A stretch of 64,000 bases of DNA, taken from the NCBI RefSeq assembly GCF_028583425.1, contig NC_072801.1:63999766-64063765 (forward strand). Direction: 5' to 3'. The translations under genes were made by a program, and so were the position numbers. Positions 1-12,800 of the stretch are shown piece after piece (within the stretch, counting starts at the first letter, position 1; each line of letters opens with the position of its first letter). The notes beneath the pieces were generated by a model that was not told the DNA's origin, did not search any database, and worked only from the letters and a program-made list of their open reading frames with translations. The stretch is from Eublepharis macularius. Its lineage: Eukaryota; Chordata; Lepidosauria; Squamata; Eublepharidae.

Positions 1-68
1 ATCTTCTCGTGCAATTTCATGCGTGAAGATGCTGTTTTCTGGAAGAAGGTAAGCCGTGTGGAAACGGC
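1..68. mobile_element. Right end of a GCCGTTTCC palindromic MITE
   Basis: Ends AAGCCGTGTGGAAACGGC and carries the CTTCTCGTGCAATTTC words of the family. The rest lies left of the window. Confidence 0.6.
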
Positions 69-793
69 ATCTGTGTGTGTGTGTGTGCGCGCACACATAT
101 GTGTCTAAGTGGAGATGGGTAAAAGGAAAAAATACATTACCTCATACACATGTGTGAGAATCTTTGTCTCTGGCCGCTCAGTAGAGAAATTGAGGTATGT
201 TGTGGACTCAAGCCTGGAGGAGAAGGGATAAGAGAGGAATTCATGCAGTTCAAGTCCCACTGTACTACACACCCAAGTTGCTTTCATGCATCACAAATTA
301 AGCTTTTTAAAAATTTTAGCTTGCACATGACTATGTTGTACAATCATCTTCCTTCCAGGTTTCCCTCTGCCTCACAGAGCACTTCCCTAGACATGCATTG
401 GTACAATCCTTTCGGGAAAGATCGTAGTCAAGGTGGAGTTGCTATTGGCTCCACATAAGTAACACAATTTTTACCATGGAAGCAGTTTGCAAATGCCAAG
501 AACACTGTAAGAGAGGCTGAAGCTCCTTCTCCCTGCCTGCTTTGGTCATAAACAGAAAAGAGACAGTGTGTGTAAGAGAGAGAGGGAGAAAACTCTCATT
601 GCACATCTCACGCGAAGACCTTATGCAGTTCCCCAATTAACACGAGGACTTTGTAATGTGTATAGATAGATCCTGAGCTATGCCGCCTCTCCTAAAAAGG
701 CAGTCGCCTCTCTGAATTCCCTCATGATTGTCAAGTGGAAACAAGCTCTTAGAGAGAGGAAAGGAAAGATGGCAAAAAAGAAAAAAAATATAC

Positions 794-877
794 CCCTTCA
801 CGATGACGTTGACAGGGTGCAGTACAGGCAGCCATTCAGTGGCCTCATTGTCATCCAGAGTGTTGTTCTCGTTCTGA
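794..877 (-). CDS. ITGAL: ITGAL exon 23: calf domain, last exon in window
   Basis: [16 protein letters not shown] then [12 protein letters not shown] aligns clearly with the human ITGAL stretch around EDNSATTIIPILYPINI, which argues for ITGAL over ITGAM. The donor is probably GTATAT; the next exon lies left of the window. Confidence 0.85.
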
Positions 878-3800
878 CTGGAAGGCAGAAAGTTAACTAG
901 AATTAGGGCTGTGGAATCGGAAGTCAGGGAATAGATGGAAAAGTGGGAGACCTCTCATACCTCAGGGCTCGGAGGGTGAAGGAAACAAACTTTTCATTCC
1001 AGGAGTCATTTCTGGAGAAGCGAAAGGAAAGCCAGAGGAAGGCCTGGAGGGAACATGGACATTGGTTGAGGCAGAACACATAGGGCCAAGCTAGAAGTGG
1101 CGAATTGCACTTGAATGGCAAGTGAACAGACTCACATGTATTCCTCCCTGTTCACTTGCACTCCACTTGATCACAGTGATCGAGTGGAGCGCAAGTGAAC
1201 AGGGAGGAATACATGTGAGTCTGTTCACTTGCCATTCAAGTGCAATTCATCACTTCTAGCTTGGCCCGTAGACTATTCCGTTTACAAAAAGAGTTGTAAA
1301 CAGCCATATTGGCCCATGCAAACTTCAGAACAAGATACACAATCTTGCACAATTTTGGTTAACCACAGTAAAAAGTATCACATGGATTTTGTATCTTTTC
1401 CTGTTCACAGTCAGTTTGCTCCTCCCTCACCTCTCTTTTCAAAACAAAAAAGCAGGTTTGTGCTTTCAGCTGTAACTTCAGGGGCCAATGCCCGCAGTGT
1501 AACCAATTAATAAATGACCCCCCATGCGTGCCAACTGCCTTTGGGCCCAAGGAATTCTTTTTTCCTCGAATTTCTAAAGGGCCATAAAATTTCCTTTTCC
1601 TGCCTTTGGAATTTCACTTTAGAGGAATTGCTTATGTTTTGTCTTGTTCGTATTGATTGGTATGTGATTGCACTTTTAGTTTTACACCAGTGCGAGAACA
1701 TGAAGGGAAATCCCCAGAAAAGTATTGTAAAATTAATCAATCAATAATATGTAGAATGCACAGAACATCCACACTCTCATGCTAAAATCTGGTCTTTCTT
1801 CACCAGCCCCTTCATCCTTACCCCTAGAAATTCTACTAATCCAATTTCTGCAATTTCAGTATATTTGCATTTTATTTTATTTATTTATTTACAGTCCGCC
1901 TTTCTCACTGAGATCCGAGGCACATTACACAGAGCATGTGAAAATACAATATAATCAACAGCAAGGACATTGACTGAGCAAAGTACAATAATGAACAACT
2001 GTTAGGACATTCAGTGAAAGAGATACAATAGGGTATGGTGGTAGAAATTTGAAAAACAAGTATAAAGCCAAGCACAGAGATGAAATCTTTTTGAAATAAA
2101 ACATTAGCCGTTTCCACACGACTCACCTTCTTCTGGAACGGGGCGCAACGTCACGAAAAAACTGCGGAAGAGAGCGTCTTCTCGCATGAGTTTTGTGCGA
2201 CGTCGCACAAAACTCGAGCGAGAAGACGCTATCTTCTGCGGTTTTTTCGTGACGTTGCGCCCCGTTCCGGAAGAAGGTGAGTAGTGTGGAAACAGCCATT
2301 AACTAATTTACATGGCATGTTTAGCAGCGTGGAAACTCCCTGGAAGGCGCACGTCTACGTCATCTGACAATACCCAACAGATTTGCAAGTTTATCATGAG
2401 GACTAGAAGAAAGTCAACAGTGTCTCATCACACTCAATTTTGCCTTGCCTACAACTGGGACACACAAACAGCCCTGGCTATTATGCTTCTCTTTCAGTCA
2501 CACTTTCATTCAGGGGAAGTCTTTGCCACAGGGCATCAAGGGCGGCTGCCTCAGTCCCTAGGCTGGGGGACCCAACTGCCTATGGCTCTGTGTGCCCTCT
2601 CCCCCTCCGATGAAAAGGAAAAGCAGAGGACGAGTCCATGGTGGCTGCTTGTGGCTGTTCCTCTGGGGCTTGGGCTGGCTTGGCAGTGGCCATCTTGCCC
2701 ACCTTGAGGGCTGCCCCTTGCTTGAGACAGGAGTGGTGGACCCTAGCAGTTGTGGTGGTGGTGGTGGTGAATCTGGGGACCCATCCTAGGCCTTTGCCCG
2801 GGGCCCCAGAATTGCTTTCATTCTGTCACTCACGACGAGCAAGCTTTTTCATTTCACTCACACTCATTTTCCCATCCCCTTTCTCCCACGTATTACCTGT
2901 GTGCCTTCCTTGAGATCCCTTGGGCTGAAACGGCAGGAGCTGTGACGGACAGATGTGTTTCTTTCGGATCCATGCATTTCACAAACAGGGGAAAGCCGCC
3001 AGTTAGACTGGAAGGGGGAGAAGGGGATATGGAGCAATTGAAATGGATCAAACGACAAGTGGATTGCAGAGAATGAAGGGAACTGTTTGTTTACCCTGAA
3101 GAAGCAGAAAGTACACGATAAAATTAGCAAGCTGGAGTCTTAAAACAGGTCATTCCTACACCACCACCACCACTGGCTGGTAAAACTCTACAACAAGGAA
3201 AACGACTGCCCCGTAGAGTCGTTCCTATATGGCAAGTGCTGCTAGGACATGTTGAGACCTCTGGCTCAAACACAGATGAACCTGAGATCACATCTTGGTC
3301 TATCTATAAAACACACATTCCAAGTTTGTGCAGCTTCAGTTTGCCTGGGGCCATGCAGGGAAGAGAGAAGGGCTTTAACTCTTCCATTTCTCTTGGTTTT
3401 GTTCTTCAAAACCAAAGTCCCTGCTTTACGAATACTATTTTGTAAGGGAGAAAATCTGCATTTCTAAATGACTTTTCTTTTCCACTTTAAAATGCTAATA
3501 GTGGAGCTGGAGCAGCTGGCTTCTCAAAAACGCAAACACATTTGGCCGCTTCCCTATTCCTCCATGAAAAAAAGAGACAGGAACTTGTATTTTTTATCCT
3601 ACAGAATCTCCAGGCGGCTGGGGGAGGAGGCAATTATGAACAGAAAAACACCCCAACTTTTTATGGCAACTTTTTATGTAAAAAAAAAAAACCCCACAGG
3701 GACTGTACCTACCATAGTTTGGGCATCACAGTGACGCACCAACACCAAACCCACAAGTCCTCTATTGTCTTAGTGGTATCCCCACATCTCCGATCTCTCC

Positions 3801-6800
3801 CAGTCCTCCTCCTCTCCTCACCCCACTCCCAGGTCCCCAAAGTGTCCTGCCAACTTACCTTAAGAACTGAAGCTCCCTGGAAAGACAAAATAGGAGGATA
3901 GTAGAAGGAAAGGCCTGCCTTATAAGCCGTCTCACCCGCGTTTTCTAGTTTCACGGTTAAGTTCAGTATGAAACTTGGAGTCAATTTAAGACCATTTGCC
4001 CTAAAATTCAATGACAGAAATATCCGCTCAGATCCACGGGTTGAAGGAAGTGGACTCAACATGTGGCCCAAAGGGAGCATCCCTTACACAGTGGATCCTG
4101 GAGCACAGCTCTTAGGTTGCACACTAGAGGTGGTACTGAATGCACAACGCAAGAGGATTGCCCCCGACATCTTTGATGACTTTGCATGCTTCATGGCTCA
4201 CACAGTGCTTCGTATGAACTAAGGAGGCAAGCCTGACCTCATCATATCTTGGAAGCTAAGCAGAGTTGGCCTTGGTTAGTAATTGGATGGGAGACCTCCA
4301 AAGAAGACCAGGGTTGCTATGCAGAGGCCAGCAATGGCAAACAATTTCTGTCTCTTACCTTGAAAATCCAAGCAGATTTCCATGTCAGCTATGCCTTGAG
4401 GATACTTTATGCCACTGATGGGATATTATTTATCAGCTGTCTATTTGCACACATTAAACCTCTTTCAAAGGGATAGGATGAACAGAAGATTATGATTACC
4501 CAGAAAAGTTGAAAGAGATTCGAAGATCAGACGTACAAATGTCATCCGAGCCACAGTTCTGCTGGAAGGGGACCTGACAGCAGGGAAGAGACAGGATAGC
4601 AGGTGAACAGACTGGCCCGAGAACTAGAAAAAGCACATCTTAGGAATGCATGCAGGGAGACAAGAGTGGGAGGGGCAATGGGCAGGCATAGATGTGCATT
4701 GCAGTCCTGCAGTCCACTCCAAGGATGGCTTTCCTTTTTTGACATTGTTCAGTAGAAGGGGGCCACTAAATTCTATTACTTCTCTGCCCTTGTGCTTTTA
4801 TTTACACCTCTATCCCACTCTAGGATGGGCAGGAGTGGGGAGACTGGTGGAAGTCAGAAGCTCCCAGTCTCCCATCCAGATATGAACTGTAGCCACACCC
4901 ATTTACCTTCATAGAAATTTCTGCGTCACACGCCTTCAGAAAACGCCTAGGCTCCAGATCCCCCATGTAAGTGACAAGCCACTGAGATTCCAAAATCCAC
5001 AGGAAAAGATCTCTCTGGACCTTGTTATTTGCCCCAGGAATCACTCAGGAAGCAGTTTCCCCAAGTGCCAATTGGTGTTGTGGTTAGAGTGCTGGGCTAA
5101 GAGCCAAGCTACAAGTGACGAATTACACTTGCCTGGCAAGTGAACAGACTCCCGTGTATTCCTCCCTGTTCACTTGCCATTCACTTGCTCTCCACTTGAT
5201 CAAGTGGAAAGCAAGTGACTGGCAAGCGAACAGGGAGGAATACACGGGAGTCTGTTCACTTGCCAGGCAAGTGTCATTCGTCACTTGTAGCTTGGCTCTA
5301 AGACTATGGAGAACCCAGTTTAAATCTCCATTTAGCCATGACACTCAGAATGACTCCAGGCTAGTCACTGTGAAGATAAAGCGAGGCAGGAGAGAACCAT
5401 GAATGCTGCCCTGAGTCCTCCTTGGAGAAAGGGCAGAGTAAATGTTAGATAGATACCTCAATGGTGGTGGACAAATTGGTCTTGGGTTCAAGGACAGGCC
5501 GTAGGTTCCTGGCAGAAGTATCTGGTTCTTCTGTGACCCGGAAGTTTGCTTGCAGCACGAGTGGAGAGATGGTATCATCCAAGCAGAGCTAGGAGACAGT
5601 AAGCAGTATTTTATGCAGCACAAGTTTCTGCGCAGTCACACACTTTCTCCCAAGGGCGTACTCTGGTGCTGTGAGCTACTGTTTAGCAATGCTTCTAATA
5701 TTATAAGCTCCAATAAAGCACTGGCCTACCTAACAGATACATGCTTTATCTTCATTACAAAATTACACAAATTTTATATCACTTTAACTTTAACCATAGT
5801 TTTCCCCAAAGAAATGCAGAAATTTGAGGTTGTTGAGAATTCTCTGTTATGGATTCCTAAACACTCTTCTCACAGCACACAGCCTTACGAACAAGTACAG
5901 TTCCCAGGATTCCTTGGACGCAGGAATTCTTGACTACCTGAGACTGAAGCGTCTTGTTAAGACAGATCGGCACAGTTCCCACATGGATAGTTCCCGAGAT
6001 GTTGCGTGCCTCTTTCTCTAGGGTCAGGCGTGGCATAGACTGGAGAGTGTCAACCAAGAGATCAAAGGAAATTGTGGCTTGGAGAGCACCTGGTTTTAAA
6101 AAAAAACAAAAACAGCTGACTTAAAGGAACAGAGTGTATTTGAATGAATGTAACTGATGAGGAAAGGAAGACATGAATGATCAAATACAGGCCAAACTAG
6201 ACATGATGGAGTCCATGGGTCTGACCCATGGATAACAACACCATTATAAGGGATTTAAAAATGCCGCAAGAGCCTGACCCTAATCAGGCCTGTAGTGCAG
6301 CAGGCTGAGGTACTCTTGTTTCCCCGCTCCCTGCACCTTCTCAAGGGGGAGGGATGCAGCCATTTTGGCACTTGAAAAGGCGTCAGTGGGGAAACAAGAT
6401 CATCTCAGCCCATCACACCGCAGGCTCAGTCAGGATCAGCTCCTGTGGCATATTTGCATCCCTTAAAAATGGAAACAGTGTCCACAAGTCAGACCTGTGG
6501 ATGCTGTCCCATTTAGTTTGGCCTTTAGCAGGGGTCATTTCATAGAAAAAGAGATGGAGGAACTCATTAGCATATGCCACACCCCTTGCCATCACCGGAA
6601 GTGTGTCGTTAGCATAACTGATTTGCATATGCCACACCCCGATATCACCTATCCTGGCTGTTTTGTGCCCAATCCTGGCCATTCAGGGCCGAAATTGGGC
6701 CCAAAATGGGGAAAAGGGGGTGAAAATGCCCCCAAAATGGTCAGGATCGGGCCGCTGCTGAGTGAGAGAGTGATCCACCACCTGTCAGAGGCCCGATCCG

Positions 6801-9800
6801 GGCCGTTTCAGCCCCAATCCAGGCTGAAACGGGCCCAAAATGGCTGAGGGTCAGTTGGGCGGGGCCACCTGACATGTGACCTCTTTGGGGAACTGCCGGA
6901 ACTGCGTTCCTGCACGTTCCCCCTCAAAATGAGCCCTGGCCTTTAGTATCTCAAGTGGCTATGAACAAGCCAGTATCACTGAGAAAATGAATGAAAAATG
7001 AACCAGTAAATGAATATGACTGAAAGAACTGACTGAGGAATCGAAACTCATGTTTCATGCATTATGAAGGAAGTAGTGAAAATAATAAGCAAAAAAGTGA
7101 ACGGGAGAATAAGGAATAAAAAATGAGGAGAGAAAAGAAAGATCCAAAAATGAGAACATGAAAGAGAGTAAGAAGAAAAAATTATAAATAAAAAATACAC
7201 TAGAAAAGAACTGAAGTGACAGTACCAATAAAATAACGAGAGAGAAACACTGGATGCGGGTGGTGATTGAGAGCTGAACGGGATGTAATGGAGACCACAG
7301 ATCTGCATCGTGTGCGGCCTCAGAGTTTAAGGCAGTGGGAACCCCTTCTCTAAGGGCTGAGTTTTACCAGAACTCCATTTTGTGCTGATGAGTTTTAGAC
7401 TGAAACAAAGACTGAAGCTCCCACGTGGCCCAACTCCGGACACTTTCCCACTTGCGCAGTTGGGATCATCCAGGGGGATCGAGTGGGGTGAGAAATTCAG
7501 TGAAGAGATGACAGTGAAAACGGGCCGAGATCTGAGAGGGACAGAAGAGGAGATCGTTCCAAACTAGCAGCTTCCTGAAATGCCAATAGCTCCAAACAGG
7601 ACCCGCCATAGCCCCTTGCTGCCCAAGCCCTACTGAAGCAACCACATTAACTTAAAACGGACGAGCCATTATTTATTTACTTACTTCATTTCATACCCTG
7701 CCTTTCTCCCCAATGGAGAACCAAAGCAGCTTACAGTATTTTCCTCTCCTCCATTTTAACCTCGCAACAACCCTGTGAGGCAGGATGGGCTGAGAGTGTG
7801 TGACTGGCACAAGGTCGGCCAACCAGCTTCCATGGCAGAGTGGGGATTCAAAGCTGAGTCTCCCTGATCCTGGGCCGACATTCTACCATTACACCACACT
7901 GGTTCTTGAGGGAGAATCTCTCCCAACACTGCTTAGTTGCTGGGTCATATCAAGTCTAACCCTATCCTGGGCCCTGGGTGTTTTCTTAGCTTGCAAGCAA
8001 CACACTTATGTAGATTTATTTATTCTAATGCAAGTTGCAGATTATGAATTACCTTGGTACAGATTTGGGGGAGAGAGATACATGCTTAACCCAATCTTTC
8101 TTGCCCTCAATCCACAACCATTACTGCCTCCACCTCATTTTTATTTATTTAGAGGACTTCTACCCCACCTCTCCAGTATCTGCTCAAGGAAGCTAACTAA
8201 AATGGGAAAATAAAACAATGATAATACAGATTTTTAAAAATAATTCTTACCGAAGAAGCACGGCATTTCCCAGAGCTCCAACAGCCAAGTCAGTCAATCC
8301 ATCCCCACTCAAGTCCAACCTTCCCTGGACTGACTGGCCAAAAAAATTCAGCCCAGGGGAGAGAGAGGCGGCAGTGATACGCTGTACAGGTTGAGAAGGG
8401 GGGGAAGGAGAAAGACCCAGAGGCTTAGAGATCCTCAGCAAATAGTGTAGTAGCATTCTGAACTCTTCCTTTGTGTCAAAATGCCTTTGTTTAGCCTGCC
8501 TCAGTTCCCCTGAAGACTAGAAGGAAAGTGCCCTGTGCTGAGATGTCACAAGGAAGGAAAGGCATTCCTTGGCAAGTCCCAAGCGGTCCAGTCCAAATAG
8601 GAAGAGAAAGATAGTGCAACTTCCCTCCCCACCAAGTGGACTGAAAGTAAAGTGCCCCCCAAGCTGCCCCTCCATGACCCACTGATATTAACAGCCCCTA
8701 TTTCATCAACACGCACCCCTACTCTTCCCTGGAGTTATATCCAAACCACTCATTTGTTGCATAGGCTCTAGAATCTCCACAAACACTCACCTACTGGTTT
8801 TCTATAGTCCCAACAAATCACGCCCCCCCAAGCCTTTAAAAATGGAAAGAGGACATACAAAAGTGCCTTAAACCACTGGTTCATCTAGATCAGAAGTTGA
8901 CCTGAGACCTTCTGCACTGTGCTTTACCACTCAGTCACAGACCCTCTTATTTAAAATACTGCTATTTGGATTAGAAGAACCCACATCACAATCAAGTGTG
9001 GGAGGAGAGAAACAGTGCTTTCTGGCTGGTATTTGGCTCTACAAGATATGGAGAACCCAACAAACCAATGATGAAGCCACAACAGGGAGAAAATGTTATA
9101 ACCTCCAGCTTTATATTCAGACTAGATTGCATTTCCCTTCCAAACAACTCCTTGTGGGCGAGGTCACTCGCTATGGGCCAAGCTACAAGTGACGAATGAC
9201 ACTTGAATGGCAAGCGAACAGACTCACGTGTATTCCTCCCTGTTCACTTGCACTCCACTTGCGCTCCACTTGATCACTACGTGCAAGTGAACAGGGAGGA
9301 ATACACGTGAGTCTGTTCACTTGTCGTTCAAGTGTCATTCGTCACTTGTAGCTTGGCTCTATGTTAATTCTCATTTCACTGACAAAACAGTGGCACTGCT
9401 TGTCAGTGATATGGGAGCAACACTAGAAAAGAGCAAGAGTCCAGTAACACCAATAAGACTAACAAAATTTGTGGCAGGGTATGAGCTTCTGTGAGCCATA
9501 GATCACTTCTTCAGATTGAGGGCTCATACCCTACCACAAATTGTGTTGGTCTTTATAGGTGCTACTGTTGCTCTTTTCTACTGCTACAGACAGACCAACA
9601 TGGCTACTCATCTTGATCTATATCCATAGGAGTAACTCTGCAAGTCTGAGAAGCTACACTGGCTGAGGCAGAGTTCTGCACAGTTGCAGTTCATACTTCA
9701 GTCCCCCCTATCCTAACGCCTACTTGGCTACCTGGACCACACTGCCTCTCTTAACTTAAACAGGAAACAAATTCACTTAGGAATGAAACAAGTGAATCAA

Positions 9801-12800
9801 CTTGCCGCTTGAACTTAAAACTCCTTTGGCCCTCAGACCCACCTGACTGTACTCTTCCCTCAGCTTGTCTCTTTCTCCAAGGAAGATGTAAACAGCCCCT
9901 CGGTCTTCATCTTCCATGGGGGCCCCAATAGCCACATCAGTGAGGCCATCACCACTCACGTCCCCCAAGGAGGAGAGGGCAGACCCGAAACGGCCCAGCC
10001 TGTTGCCGGAGATTCCATGGAGTGTCTGAAGGTGTTTGAGGCGACCCTGGAAATGAGGAACAGGAAGAGTCACCGCTTTGGGAGCTGGTGTAGCATCCAC
10101 CTAACTGAGGGTCCCTCCTTGTTCCAGGGAACGCGGTGGAACGGAGTTCCAGCACCTCTTGAAAACACTTTTCAACAGCACATGAAAATAATATTATTTC
10201 AAAGAATCGTGTGTGTTTCTCCCTCATTTCCCTCTTGAGAGTTCCGCCACCTCTTTTCCCAGAAACAAAATCCTGCCTTGTTCTAATCTGACCACAGGAT
10301 GTTCCCTGCCTGCAGGCTAAGAAGAGAAACAACACTCAACCAAGGAGGAAAAAAACAGTAAGGGGAAAGGATACTCAAGTAGGAAAGGCCTGAGTGAAGA
10401 GACAAGCATTTTGACACTTGTCTGGAAGATGATGATAGGTAGACAAAGGTGCCAGGTTTTACTAAAGGAATGTAGATAAAGTTTCAGATGAAAGCAGAAG
10501 CATACACACTGCATTTTGGATGGAGGTACTACTTCTTGCCCAGACTGAATTCAGGGAGAACCTACTGTTCTGATTTGGAGCAGAAGCTGGATTTGGACAG
10601 TTTTAATTGGTTAGTCTTTGCATTAATCATGAAGCATTCCCCCCACCCCTGCCGCCCACACATCCTTTTTTGGAAGACGGCTTAACACATGTATGCAGAC
10701 CATCAAAAAAAACCTTTGGTAAAAGCCTGGGTAAAGAGAAATGTTTTGGCGTTGTAGTACGTAACTGGTACTTTGAATGTCCCTTTAGCCAATCATAATA
10801 AGAGACAGCCGCGGAGTCCTGCAGATGAAGCAATCTATAACCGTTTATTAAACGATGGAGGAACGATGGTTACACAAAGAGTAAAAGGTCCCCTTGTGCT
10901 CAACGCTCATCAAAGTTACAATAGCAGTACAAAGCAATTAATACATTTTGGTTATTTATAATATTTGTTATTCTGTTAGCTCATAAAATGCAGTGGCCCC
11001 CATTGGCTCAAGTGGGCGACCACTTCTCAGGATACAAGTGTCTAAGGGTATTCTGACTGGAAGAAACAAGTTAGGTCAACAGCATAGTTACAGCATTACC
11101 CGATTGCTATTTCTTTATCTTTATCTGTCCTTGGTTTTATCTCTGGAAGGAACATCTTCCTTCCTTTCTCACCCATCTCTTTCATAGGCTTCCCATTCAT
11201 GGCCATTCTTTTGGGCTATGTAACATTTAGTAAAGGCGCCCCATTGTCACTTCTGGCAACCTTGTGGGCTTCAAGCGGAGAATATTTCTCTGGGTTCTGT
11301 GGGAGAGAAGCGCTCTCCTCCCCTGGAATGTGCTTATAGTTACATTCAGTGCCCCTTCTCTGCTTTGTGGTTTCCTCTCTCAGCCTTGAGAGGTTTTGCT
11401 AAGCTAGCTAGCTTTCATTGCAACATTCTGCATGGACAGTTTCACAAAGGGGTTTCTGTATCAAGTAAGAAACAGGTGTCAGGAAACAAGCAGGTGCTTA
11501 TTAGGCTTATTAAGCGCAATCTACTTGGTAGCAAGCTTCACAATACTTTGATCTTACTTTTCACAGTGATTTTACATGTATAACATACATTCTGCTTTGG
11601 TCATTTGTTTAGAGTTTCATTTTCTTGCAAGTTGCATTACAAATACTACATTGGCTCCTGAGAATAGTAAAAGTGTATGACAGTGATAGAAGGCACATAA
11701 GGTTACATAAAATCTCTTTCATTAAATCCATTTCCCACATCGTGAGGCCTAAAGGAACCTAAAATAGGCACCACTTCCCTATGGCTTCCCTACAGCCTAA
11801 TGGTTTGGCTTACCATGTCACTAATGGAGTAGACATCAACGAGGCCTCCTTGTATCCTGTTGTAATAAAGGGGAGCCCCGATCAGAATGAGGTCCGTGTT
11901 CCCATCTGCATCTAGATCCACAGAGCAAAGTTCAGCACCAAAGTAGGAACCCACCTGAAATGGAGAAAAACACCCGGTGGTTGTTTATGTGTAAGAGAAA
12001 TTAGAATGAACTGAGTTAGACTATATTATCCCAGCATCTGGCTATCTGGTTTAGAGGAAAATGTAGTTACAGGAGGCCATTTTGAGAGACTTTTCTGCTA
12101 CTGAACTGCTACTCTCTGCCCCCTCCCATCACCATCATATCCCGTCCCGGGGGTGTGGGGGGATGCAGGGCCTGGGACAAGCTCCTGCCATCTCCCCCCA
12201 GTCTCACAAAAATTCTGTTCCTAAACTCCGGCTTGTCCCCTGGCATCCTAATTCACAGTACCCAAGGAATAGATCTGCTGCCACCTTTGTTCCTCTACTG
12301 GCAACTGGATGGGGAAGTGGCTTCATGCTTGCCAGAAGGCCCAGTCAAAGCAGCATTCCACACACAGCTGGCTTGGAAATAAGAAGAACCTATTACTCTT
12401 GGGCTTGACTCAGATTGGATGTCAGTCTGCCTAAAAAGGGATGAGTACTGGTTGACAACAGACCCAACATGCAGGTCTGCAAGGTCCGACTTCGCTCCTA
12501 GATAACTTGATTGTTCAGCATGAAAAGAACAATGAGTTGATCCCCATTGCAGTTCTTCCCACTTACCTGTCTGCCCCCGATGAAGCTTGTTATCCGCTTC
12601 TTCAGGCTTTCAATGATAACAACCCTCCCAACATGTTGGAACCGTGGAGCCCCAGCCACATAGAACTTAAATCGGCCACGATGAGCCAGTACCACTGAGT
12701 AGCCTGTTAGTCACAGAGAGAAAAGAAACCATGACCAGAGGAACATCTTGACCAGAGGAACATACTGGGGCATGGGGAGGGGCAGAGTTAAGGGGAAGGG

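Noticed and set aside
1083-1266. CRISPR-like alternation of repeats and spacers.
   Set aside because: The repeats are inverted arms of a fold-back transposon in a vertebrate genome, not direct repeats.
4080-4222. Plus-strand peptide with [15 protein letters not shown] that looks protein-like.
   Set aside because: Short, next to a SINE, no start or splice context, no family recognised.
10800-11660. Possible solo LTR-like block in an ITGAL intron.
   Set aside because: No matching terminal dinucleotides, flanking duplication or internal region could be defined; left unassigned.
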